Part shown: positions 32,906 through 39,362 of the stretch, piece after piece
Layout of the letters: every line of letters begins with the position of its first letter
How positions within the stretch are numbered: position 1 is the first letter of the stretch
NCBI GenBank assembly: GCA_938023735.1
Contig: CALJDK010000139.1
Coordinates: 1-39,362, forward strand
Length of the DNA: 39,362 bases
Reading direction: 5' to 3'
Source: an uncultured Acidimicrobiales bacterium
GTDB lineage: Bacteria; Actinomycetota; Acidimicrobiia; Acidimicrobiales; SHLQ01
Program-made: the position numbers and the translations under genes
The notes under the pieces: generated by a model
Told to the model about the DNA's origin: nothing
The model's database searches: none
The model's input: the letters and a program-made list of their open reading frames with translations, nothing else

Positions 32906-32943
32906 GGTACCTGGCACCAAACAGCGATTTGGTGCCAGGTACC
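32906..32943 (+). terminator. 16-bp hairpin ending the metabolic series, built from dispersed repeats
   Basis: GGTACCTGGCACCAAA (32906-32921) pairs perfectly with TTTGGTGCCAGGTACC (32928-32943) across CAGCGA and is followed by TTTCGCC. It lies 28 bases after the acyltransferase-like stop. Both arms are copies of the dispersed palindromic core, so this terminator seems to have been made from repeat copies. Confidence 0.75.
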
Positions 32944-32955
32944 TTTCGCCTCGAT

Positions 32956-33022
32956 GGTGCCAGGTACCTGAAACCCCTCAAGGTTCCAGGTACCTGGCTG
33001 CCGCAGGGTTCCAGGCACCTGG
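32956..33022 (+). repeat. Cluster of three more dispersed palindromic units
   Basis: GGTGCCAGGTACCTG (32956-32970), GGTTCCAGGTACCTGG (32982-32997) and GGTTCCAGGCACCTGG (33007-33022) follow the terminator, 10-12 bases apart. Each has a partly palindromic core. They fill the gap to the end of the vWA lipoprotein gene. Confidence 0.7.
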
Positions 33023-33081
33023 TTGGGCACCGATGCGCCTGGTTGCGGCTTCGGTGGTGATGGACGCTCACCACCGGGTTC

Positions 33082-34881
33082 TTAGCTGAGGTTTTCGGCG
33101 GTAGCGATGAGCTCTACCAAGACCTCGATGTCGTCGCCACGCATCTCGGCCGACAGTGCCTCGGCTTCGTTGAGGATCTGGTCGTAGCTGACCTGGTCGG
33201 CGTGAGGGCTGTCACGAAGTAGCTCGGCAAAGCTGGTGACGACGGTGGCAAGACGGAAGGTCTCGTCGGTGTCGCTCCACCGTGGCTCGAGGTCACGCAT
33301 CGAGATGGTTTCGTCGATCTCGATGACCTCTCCGGTGTCGGGGTCTTCCCACCGCAGATGCACTTCGCCAAGGTCTTCACGAACGTCGTCGATGTCGACA
33401 CCTCGGGCAAACTCGACCTCGTAGATCGCCGTTACCTGATGTCCGGCACCGAGTTCGCCAGCATCGACGTCGTCGTTGCGGAAGTCGCTGTCGCGAACTC
33501 CACGGTTCTCGAAGCCGATGAGACGGTATTGCTCGACGGCATCCTCATCGAAGACCACCTGGATCTTGGCGTCGATGGCCACGGTCAGCAGGGTGCTGGT
33601 GAGCTCTTCCTCGAAGAGGCGCTCTGCTTCGTCGATGCTGTCGACGTAGGCGTAGAAACCATCGCCCTGGTCCGCGAGCTGCTCCATGGTGACATCGTTG
33701 AATCCCTGCATGCCGTAGCCAACGGTTACCAGCTGGATACCGCGGTCGGCGTCGTCACGAATGAGTTCGGCGAGGGCTTCGGGGCTGGTGTTTCCGACGT
33801 TGGCGATACCGTCCGAGGCCAAGATAACTCGGTTGATGTCGCCGTCTTCCCAAACCTCGCTGGCCAGTGCGTAGCCGGTTCGAAGGCCATCTTCGAGGTT
33901 GGTGGAACCGCCGGGCTGCATGTTTTCGATCGCTCGGATGATCTCGCGTTCGTTGCGGACCTTCGTGGGTTCGAGCACGATGCCCGAGCTGTCGCTATAG
34001 GTAACGATGGCTACCGTGTCGCTGTTGTCGAGTTCTTCGACCAGCAGGATAAGGCTCTCCTTCACCAGTCCGAGTCGATCGGAGCGATCCATCGAGCCAG
34101 AGGTGTCGACCACGAAGGTCAGGTGGGCGTCGGGGCGATCGTTGTCGCGAACCTTCTCACCCTGTACGCCAACCCGAATGAGGTAGTTGTCCTCATCGAA
34201 GGGCGAAGGGCCACCGTCGATGCTGAGACCAAGGCCGTCATCGTCGGGGTTGTCGTAGTCGTAGTCGAAGCTGTTCACGTACTCCTCAACCCGGACGGAC
34301 TCGGCTGGAGGCAGCTGGCCCTGCTCGAGGTAGCGCTTGCCAACCGTGTAGCTGCCGGTGTCGACGTCGAGAGCGAAGGTGGATTCCGGGTCATCCTCGG
34401 TCTCGACAAAGTCACGGATTCCGTTGTCGCGGGTCTCGACATCGATATCTTCGTCGTCCTCCCGATCGTCCGTGCGGTCTCGCTGGTCTTCGGATTCGAA
34501 GAAGCCGTCCTCGACATCGGCACTGGAATCGGCTGGCGCCTCTTCGAAAGCTTCGCCGGCGAATGCTTCGTCAGCGTCGTCTTCCATGGCCTCTTCGTCC
34601 TCCATGGCTTCTTCGTCTTCCATCGCTTCCTCGGCGGGAGCGAAGTCACCCTCGGCGTCATCGCTGTCGCCGCCTCTGTCGGTGGTGACATCTCCCGAGT
34701 CGTCGGATCCGCTTTCGTCGAAGAACGAGTCTTCGGCATCAGATGACGTATCTGAGCTGCTTGCGTCACCTCCGTCGCTTCCGCAGGCGCTTGCGATGAG
34801 CGCAAGGGCCAGGAGTAGCACCAGAAGAGGGTGCCGACGGTTCGTTCTTGGTTTGTTGGTAGCTGATTGGTTCGTGTCCAT
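33082..34881 (-). CDS. Acidic von Willebrand factor A domain lipoprotein
   Basis: This 599-residue protein is exported as a lipoprotein (hydrophobic 19-30, lipobox SAC with Cys33). The start is the ATG at 34881 because the 14-residue extension would need a TTG and hides the signal. Residues 37-160 are very acidic, with a tandem EAMEDE repeat (about 85-102). A YfbK-type N-terminal domain begins near 164. The vWA domain has the metal site DTSGSM (259-264) in HLTFVVDTSGSMDRSDRLGLVK, with ASDGIANVGN later as a further metal ligand area. A C-terminal DUF3520-type domain follows. vWA domains bind partner proteins through Mg2+. The partner is unknown. The gene is converging with the repeat cluster. 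Confidence 0.85.
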   Translation of the reverse strand: MDTNQSATNKPRTNRRHPLLVLLLALALIASACGSDGGDASSSDTSSDAEDSFFDESGSDDSGDVTTDRGGDSDDAEGDFAPAEEAMEDEEAMEDEEAMEDDADEAFAGEAFEEAPADSSADVEDGFFESEDQRDRTDDREDDEDIDVETRDNGIRDFVETEDDPESTFALDVDTGSYTVGKRYLEQGQLPPAESVRVEEYVNSFDYDYDNPDDDGLGLSIDGGPSPFDEDNYLIRVGVQGEKVRDNDRPDAHLTFVVDTSGSMDRSDRLGLVKESLILLVEELDNSDTVAIVTYSDSSGIVLEPTKVRNEREIIRAIENMQPGGSTNLEDGLRTGYALASEVWEDGDINRVILASDGIANVGNTSPEALAELIRDDADRGIQLVTVGYGMQGFNDVTMEQLADQGDGFYAYVDSIDEAERLFEEELTSTLLTVAIDAKIQVVFDEDAVEQYRLIGFENRGVRDSDFRNDDVDAGELGAGHQVTAIYEVEFARGVDIDDVREDLGEVHLRWEDPDTGEVIEIDETISMRDLEPRWSDTDETFRLATVVTSFAELLRDSPHADQVSYDQILNEAEALSAEMRGDDIEVLVELIATAENLS

Positions 34882-35074
34882 GTGCAATGTGACGAACCCG
34901 CCAGCGCGCCCGGTTCCCGGCAAATTGTGACGATTTGATGACGTAATTGAGGTTCGGAACCCAATTCGACATCAGCCCGACGTCGGCTCGATGACCGCTT
35001 GAAGGCTTCTCTGCACCAACGCTACGGCCACCAGGAGTGACCACCGAAGGGTGTACCGAAGCGGTTTTGGCGAG

Positions 35075-35080
35075 TACCGT
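35075..35080 (+). promoter_or_regulatory. -10 box TACCGT before the alpha/beta hydrolase gene
   Basis: TACCGT ends 8 bases before the ATG at 35089, with no Shine-Dalgarno sequence. It supports the ATG at 35089 over the GTG at 35083. Confidence 0.4.
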
Positions 35081-35088
35081 GGGTGCAC

Positions 35089-35922
35089 ATGCCGGTCATA
35101 CGATCAACCGACGGGACTCGGATCCACTACATCACCTACGGTCCCGCCAACGGCGAACCGCTGCTGCTGATTCATGGCCTTGGCACCGACAATTTGGGCT
35201 GGATTCTTCAACGCCCCGCCTTGGCCAAGAGCTTTCGTTGCATCGTGGTCGACAATCGGGGTTCGGGTCGCTCGGACAAGCCCATTGCCCCCTTTGAACT
35301 CACCGATCTGGCCGACGACGCCATGGCGGTTCTCGACGCTGAGGACATCGAATCGGCGCACGTTGTTGGCGCGTCGATGGGCGGTGTCGTTGCCCAGATT
35401 GTGGCCGTCACCTACCCAGACCGGGTTCTGAGTCTGGTACTGGCCTGTACCGCCTGCGATATGGGCGAGTGGCGCGAAGAGCTGTTCCGCGAGTGGATCG
35501 ATCGGGCGCCGGTGCTCGGTATGCGGCGCTTCATGACCGAGAACCTCAACTGGCTTATCGGCCCACGATCGATGCGCCGGCTTTGGCCTATCGCCAATCT
35601 CATTGGTCTCATGGCCGCCCGCACACCGCCCCACGGCCTGGTCAACCAGATGAAGGCGCTTCTTTCGGCCAACCCGGCGCTGGCCTCCGAGCTGTCTCGA
35701 ATCACCGCACCTACGTTGGTGGTTGTCGGTAGCCAGGACATCTTGACCCCGGTGGCCGATTCTGAGCGCATCGCCAGCATGATTCCGGGCGCTGAGTTTG
35801 CTGTCATACGCGGTGCGGCGCATGGCCTCATGTTCGACCATGCCCGCACCTTCAACGCCATGCTCCTCGATTTCCTCGAGAAACAAACAACCGAGTCCCG
35901 CCACCTAGCCTCAGCCAGCTAG
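35089..35922 (+). CDS. Alpha/beta hydrolase
   Basis: This 277-residue cytoplasmic hydrolase has oxyanion motif LLIHGLGTD (27-35), nucleophile Ser96 in GASMGG (94-99), acid in VGSQDILTPVADS and His in RGAAHGLMFDH. The lid (about 125-185; MRRFMTENLNWLIGPRSMRRLWPIANLIGLM) is typical of the esterase, lactonase and haloperoxidase-like group. Substrate is unknown. The last residues LASAS and the TAG stop lie inside a 26-base sequence that is repeated after the following repeat cluster, so the gene's end has been copied. The upstream GTG is disfavoured. Confidence 0.88.
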   Translation: MPVIRSTDGTRIHYITYGPANGEPLLLIHGLGTDNLGWILQRPALAKSFRCIVVDNRGSGRSDKPIAPFELTDLADDAMAVLDAEDIESAHVVGASMGGVVAQIVAVTYPDRVLSLVLACTACDMGEWREELFREWIDRAPVLGMRRFMTENLNWLIGPRSMRRLWPIANLIGLMAARTPPHGLVNQMKALLSANPALASELSRITAPTLVVVGSQDILTPVADSERIASMIPGAEFAVIRGAAHGLMFDHARTFNAMLLDFLEKQTTESRHLASAS

Positions 35923-36058
35923 CACCAACCGAAATACGGTTCCAGACACCTTATTCATATTGATGATTCTCGATATGAATAAGGTTCCAGACACCCTATT
36001 TCAGACACCCTATTTCCCAGACACCGTATTTCCCCGCCAATTGGCCTCAGCCAGCTAG
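35897..36058 (+). repeat. 26-bp imperfect direct repeat flanking 110 bases of inserted repeats
   Basis: CCCGCCA-N4-GCCTCAGCCAGCTAG occurs at 35897-35922 and again at 36033-36058, with 22 of 26 bases equal (the four mismatches are all in the N4 part). The first copy is the coding end of the alpha/beta hydrolase. The 110 bases between (35923-36032) hold the palindromic repeats. This looks like an insertion with target duplication, or a repeat-driven local duplication. Confidence 0.7.
35938..36027 (+). repeat. Cluster of dispersed palindromic cores plus a 13-bp inverted repeat
   Basis: GGTTCCAGACACC occurs at 35938-35950 and 35983-35995. Related CAGACACC..TATTT copies follow at 35988, 36002 and 36018. 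ACCTTATTCATAT (35948-35960) pairs with ATATGAATAAGGT (35973-35985) across 12 bases. AT-rich tracts here contrast with the GC-rich genome. The cluster lies between the hydrolase and the converging membrane protein gene. Confidence 0.75.
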
Positions 36059-36071
36059 TAATCGGCGTACC

Positions 36072-38459
36072 TTATTCAGTTTGCGGTACTGGATCTTCGG
36101 CAACTGCGCCGGATTCGAGGATTGCGGCGACGGTTAAGGCTGCGGAGCCGGCGATGACGAGCCAACCCCAGCTTTCGATTCCAACGGTGCTGTCGAGTCC
36201 TTCGTAGGCGCCTACGGCCACCGTGATGGCCGACCCCAGCGCCAACGCGGCCGGATGGCGGCGCATGGCTCCCCATACTGCAGACCCGATGGCCAGCACG
36301 CCGAGGACGATGAGATGGCCGGAGTCGCCCGTTTCGATGCGTTGCCAGAATCCCAGAGCGGTGGCAGCAGCCAGCGATGGCCCCACAACCATCCACGGAC
36401 TCTCGTCGGTGTCGTGGAACAGCCAGCTCACAAAGAACAGGATGGGATACACGTAGGGTTCGGGCGAGGCGACACCTGCTGACAGCAGCCCAAACATCCA
36501 CCCCAGTGTCGTGACAACCCCACCAAGCGTGGTGAGTGCTGCGTTGGAACGGTGCCGCCCATGGGCCACAAGGCCAACACCCATCAGGCCGGTCATCAAC
36601 GCCAACCCAAGAACAGGTGCCGACGTCGGGTCGAATGGCAAACCGAGGCCAATCGCCAACACACCCATTGCGCCGGCGAGAATCCGGTAGCGGTCATCGG
36701 CCAACCTGATTGCTTCAACGATGCTTGCGCCAGCAAGGACTGCTGCGGCAAGGGCCGCGGAGTCGGCCAGGTCGGCCACCATTACTCCGACGGCGGTAGT
36801 GCCAAGCACCCGAAGCGCAAACGCCAGCCCGTCGTAACGTCCATGGGCGATCCATGCGGTAACCCAAAGCGTGGCAGCGAAGAAGCTGGCGCCGAGTGTG
36901 AACGAGTTGGCGTCGGAAATGATGAGGGCGCCGACGACAGCGGGCACGAAGGCCAGAACCGAGGCCTGGAATCCCACTTCGTGCTCGCCGGCGCTCGAGG
37001 CGTATCGGCCGGTCAACAACATGAGCGCTGCCGAGGCGACGGCGATAGGCGCCGCAACCTGCCAGTCGCCCGAGGCCAGTACGGGGGCGATGAGGGCAAG
37101 GGTCCACGAGGTGAGAAGTCGTCCGGGGCGCAGCGTGCTGATGGCCCCGAGCGACATGACGATGGCGACAAGGCCCGTAAGCGTCGGGTCGCCGAAGGTC
37201 AGCTGCACGGAGGCAACGATGGTGGCTGCAAGCCCGGGCAGTGCCGGAGCCCAACTCCCGCCGACCAGCGCCATCGGCACTGCGGATTGACCGTTCTTGA
37301 AGCCACGACGGAGGTCGCCGAGAAGCCACGCAACGCCACAGATGGCGGCGGTGTACTTCCAGTCGGCGGTGGCTGCGTTGCCGTCGGGAAGGTAGGGGCC
37401 AAAGGCGGCCGACACGGCCAACAGGGTGAGCACCCCGTTTGCCGCGGCCACGACATTACCGATCGAGTCTTCGATGTCGGCCCGCACCAAGGCCAGGCGA
37501 TTTGAGAGAGCCAGCTCGATGGCCACCAGCGATGCGGCCAAGGCGATCAGTGTGGCCGAGGCCGGAGGGTCGAACCTCACCCAGAGGTCGACGCCGGTGG
37601 TGGCGGCCACACCAAACGCAGCGAGGCCGAAGGGAATTGAGTTTCTGCGCACCGCGGCCAACGCAAGCGCGACGGTTGCGATGACGCCAGCGACCACGGT
37701 GTATATCGGTGCGGCATCGGTAACGTTGTGCAGCACACCAAGGTCGCTCAGCGTTCCTTGACCGGTAAACGACACGGTTTCGAGCAGTCGAATCGCCGGG
37801 GCGAACCCGGCCAGGGCAGCCCACGCAGGACCAACGAGTCGAGTTCGGCCGAACGGCGACGCAACCGTCGCGGCCAAGCCGAGTATCGCAACCAGCGGAG
37901 CGAGCGGAACATCGAACGATGGCATGGTGAGCTCGGCGGCCAATCCGCATGCGGTGAGCACACCGCCTACCACCGTGCCCACTTCGGTGAAGATCATCGG
38001 GTCGCGCCGGCGAAGGATCTCTGACGAGAGGATCGCCGCCGGACCGGCGGTAAGAAGCACCACCGGCCACGACGCGCCGCCAACTACCGCCATCGCCGCA
38101 ACGTCGACGGGAAGAAGCGCTGCCACAAGGACGTCGAGCGACCGACTGGTGAACGGAGCGATCTTTCGTAGGAAGACGGTGAGCCCATACGCCACCACCG
38201 ACGAGACCAGCAAAATCGTCAGGCGTTCGCCCGGATCGAATCGGTCCCAGCGCGCGCCCACCAGCGTGATCGCTGCGGTAGTGAGCAGGAAGGTGCCGAT
38301 TGCGGCCAGAACCTGCGATCCGCTGAACTTCGGCGTCCTCGGACGCTTGGGTTCCGGCGGCTCTGCTCGCCAGGGCGGCTGTTGATCCGTCTGACTTGTC
38401 GGTGCACCAGGAGGCGGCGGTGGGGGAGGAAGCTGGTTGAGTGGCGTCGTGGTATCCAT
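36072..38459 (-). CDS. Very large polytopic membrane protein of unknown function
   Basis: This 795-residue protein has a short cytoplasmic N-terminus with a Pro-rich run (about 10-18: LPPPPPPP), Gln/Pro-rich residues to about 45, then about 20 hydrophobic segments to the C-terminus. The ATG at 38459 is preferred: the upstream frame continues to 38759 but overlaps the divergent FAD oxidoreductase and reads as repeat-derived noise. It resembles actinobacterial DUF2157 or SCO7613-type membrane proteins by its layout. No catalytic motif is visible. It is convergent with the hydrolase, with the repeat cluster in between. Confidence 0.65.
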   Translation of the reverse strand: MDTTTPLNQLPPPPPPPGAPTSQTDQQPPWRAEPPEPKRPRTPKFSGSQVLAAIGTFLLTTAAITLVGARWDRFDPGERLTILLVSSVVAYGLTVFLRKIAPFTSRSLDVLVAALLPVDVAAMAVVGGASWPVVLLTAGPAAILSSEILRRRDPMIFTEVGTVVGGVLTACGLAAELTMPSFDVPLAPLVAILGLAATVASPFGRTRLVGPAWAALAGFAPAIRLLETVSFTGQGTLSDLGVLHNVTDAAPIYTVVAGVIATVALALAAVRRNSIPFGLAAFGVAATTGVDLWVRFDPPASATLIALAASLVAIELALSNRLALVRADIEDSIGNVVAAANGVLTLLAVSAAFGPYLPDGNAATADWKYTAAICGVAWLLGDLRRGFKNGQSAVPMALVGGSWAPALPGLAATIVASVQLTFGDPTLTGLVAIVMSLGAISTLRPGRLLTSWTLALIAPVLASGDWQVAAPIAVASAALMLLTGRYASSAGEHEVGFQASVLAFVPAVVGALIISDANSFTLGASFFAATLWVTAWIAHGRYDGLAFALRVLGTTAVGVMVADLADSAALAAAVLAGASIVEAIRLADDRYRILAGAMGVLAIGLGLPFDPTSAPVLGLALMTGLMGVGLVAHGRHRSNAALTTLGGVVTTLGWMFGLLSAGVASPEPYVYPILFFVSWLFHDTDESPWMVVGPSLAAATALGFWQRIETGDSGHLIVLGVLAIGSAVWGAMRRHPAALALGSAITVAVGAYEGLDSTVGIESWGWLVIAGSAALTVAAILESGAVAEDPVPQTE

Positions 38460-38562
38460 ACCTCTACGGTGACGCCACGGTGGGTCTTGGGGAATCGGGA
38501 GAATCCCCCAAAATCCCCTAGGGGGTAGACGCTGAAGCTCAATTGTCTGGTAGCACAACACT
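38460..38562. promoter_or_regulatory. Divergent control region with G/C-run palindromes
   Basis: CCCCTAGGGG (38515-38524) is a perfect palindrome. TTGGGG (38487-38492) has a near mirror in CCCCAA (38506-38511). They lie between the large membrane protein (minus) and the FAD oxidoreductase (plus). A shared operator is possible; no clear -10 box was found for either gene. Confidence 0.35.
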
Positions 38563-39362
38563 GTGAGCAGCCAAACGAACGATGTGGTGATTGTCGGTGC
38601 CGGTATGAGCGGGCTCACGGCAGCGCGCCAGTTGCTAGATGCCGGTCGGTCGGTGCGGGTGATCGACAAGGGGCGGGGTGTTGGCGGTCGGCTTGCGACC
38701 CGTCGACTCAGCCCGAAGACCACTGGGGACACCGGGAACACTGGAAACACTGGGAACACTGGCGCCAGCCACGCTCGTATCGATCATGGCGCCCAGTTCT
38801 TCACCACCCGCTCCAACGAGTTCGTCGAGTTGGCTGCCGAAGCTCAGGCAGCGGGCGCGGTCGAGGAGTGGTGCCGGGGCTTCGGGGAGGGCGATGGCTA
38901 CCCGCGATACCGCGGCGAGTCGGGAATGACGAGTTTGGCAAAGTGGCTGGCCGAGGGAGTGCAGGTTGAGCTATCGCAAACCGTGGTTGATCTGGTCCAG
39001 TATCCGGCCGACGCGTACATCTTGGCGATGCCGGTTCCGCAGGCGCTGTCGATCTGTTCGTTCAGCAAGTGTTTGCCGCCCCCGCAGTTGCAGCGCGATC
39101 TTGCCCGTATCGACTACCACCCGGTCATTGCGCTGCTGGCTACCTTCGCCGAACCGCTGACGGTCCCCGAGCCGGGCGGGGTGCAACAGCCCGACCATCC
39201 GATCATCACCTTCATCGCCGACAACCAGCGGAAGGGCATCTCCCAGATCCCCGCGCTCACCCTGCATGCCAGCCATCAATGGTCGATGGCGCATTGGCTT
39301 GAGCCCGACGAGCCGGTGATTGCCGAACTTCTTGCGGCCGCCGCCGACGTCGTGGGCGGAGC
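38563..39362 (+). CDS. Renalase-like FAD-dependent oxidoreductase, 5' part
   Basis: About 266 residues are visible and the frame is still open at the window end. DVVIVGAGMSGLTAARQLLDAG (7-28) is the FAD-binding GxGxxG motif. VIDKGRGVGGRLATRR and ARIDHGAQFFTTRS fit the renalase-type group of NAD(P)/FAD oxidoreductases, which oxidise off-path NADH isomers or amines. Between those two conserved blocks lies an insertion TTGDTGNTGNTGNTGAS, coded by a 9-bp repeat (38722-38757), which homologues lack by recall. GTG start at 38563; no ribosome site is clear. Diverges from the large membrane protein. Confidence 0.8.
   Translation, partial: MSSQTNDVVIVGAGMSGLTAARQLLDAGRSVRVIDKGRGVGGRLATRRLSPKTTGDTGNTGNTGNTGASHARIDHGAQFFTTRSNEFVELAAEAQAAGAVEEWCRGFGEGDGYPRYRGESGMTSLAKWLAEGVQVELSQTVVDLVQYPADAYILAMPVPQALSICSFSKCLPPPQLQRDLARIDYHPVIALLATFAEPLTVPEPGGVQQPDHPIITFIADNQRKGISQIPALTLHASHQWSMAHWLEPDEPVIAELLAAAADVVGG
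38722..38757 (+). repeat. Four 9-bp tandem units in the oxidoreductase gene
   Basis: Units ACTGGGGAC, ACCGGGAAC, ACTGGAAAC and ACTGGGAAC code for Thr-Gly-Asp/Asn repeats. The period is a multiple of three, so copy-number change keeps the frame. The array lies between the FAD-binding motif and the HGAQFF block. Confidence 0.8.

Noticed and set aside
33358-34746. A long plus-strand open frame of 462 codons
   Set aside because: It is antisense to the vWA lipoprotein, which has a signal, lipobox and DTSGSM motif. The frame is open because of GC-rich codon bias.
32906-36060. Repeat clusters as a CRISPR array
   Set aside because: Units are 13-16 bases, vary in sequence and are palindromic, with no uniform spacers and no cas genes.
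36552-37505. A plus-strand open frame of 317 codons
   Set aside because: It is antisense to the large polytopic membrane protein and has shadow-like composition.
38460-38759. N-terminal extension of the large membrane protein
   Set aside because: The extension overlaps the FAD oxidoreductase and reads FPVFPVFPV, the complement of the 9-bp repeat. The ATG at 38459 gives a normal start.

Overview
The window is GC-rich chromosomal DNA that looks like a free-living actinobacterium, most likely of the class Acidimicrobiia. This is inferred from the actinobacterial gene order zincin_2 - tilS - hpt - ftsH - folE - folP - folB - folK, from a SigR/RsrA-type sigma and zinc anti-sigma pair, from a short WW..KWYPPELHP motif common in that class, and from many apparently leaderless starts (a TANNNT -10 box 6-9 nt before the start codon). 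No rRNA, tRNA, CRISPR array, prophage or complete insertion sequence was seen.

Region 1 (1-7.5 kb) holds secreted and envelope proteins: the 3' end of a carbohydrate-binding protein, a secreted SGNH hydrolase behind two perfect 16-bp palindromes, a secreted spondin-domain protein, a class III CoA transferase, a large TPM-domain membrane protein and a methyltransferase. Region 2 (7.6-14.4 kb) is an accessory stretch: an HSL-type esterase, a SHOCT-like protein with a hexanucleotide repeat, a decayed ECF sigma gene beside its intact membrane partner, NIPSNAP and PaaI-type proteins, a Crp/Fnr regulator, two tandem paralogous methyltransferases and a cysteine-repeat lipoprotein.

Region 3 (14.5-32.9 kb) is the metabolic core: a homocysteine methyltransferase, the sigR-rsrA redox stress pair, two very small genes missed by ordinary length cut-offs, and then a long co-directional series. 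That series covers tRNA-Ile lysidine synthesis and purine salvage (tilS, hpt), membrane proteolysis (ftsH), folate synthesis (folE, folP, folB, folK), pantothenate and CoA synthesis (panC, coaX), NAD synthesis (nadC) and lysyl-tRNA synthesis (lysS). It runs into an envelope-like group (GtrII-like membrane protein, atypical SDR, degenerate acyltransferase) and ends at a strong hairpin. Many junctions overlap by 1-4 bases, which suggests translational coupling.

Region 4 (32.9-39.4 kb) contains two clusters of a dispersed palindromic repeat, a von Willebrand A lipoprotein, an alpha/beta hydrolase whose 3' end is duplicated around one repeat cluster, a very large polytopic membrane protein, and the 5' part of a renalase-like FAD oxidoreductase carrying an in-frame 9-bp repeat.

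I did not find a clearly new multi-gene system. The most unusual signals are the dispersed 13-bp palindrome family at three intergenic sites, the 26-bp imperfect direct repeat flanking one of them, the decayed sigma factor, an 11-bp phased repeat array before a 43-residue membrane protein, and several proteins that keep a family fold but lack a hallmark catalytic residue.
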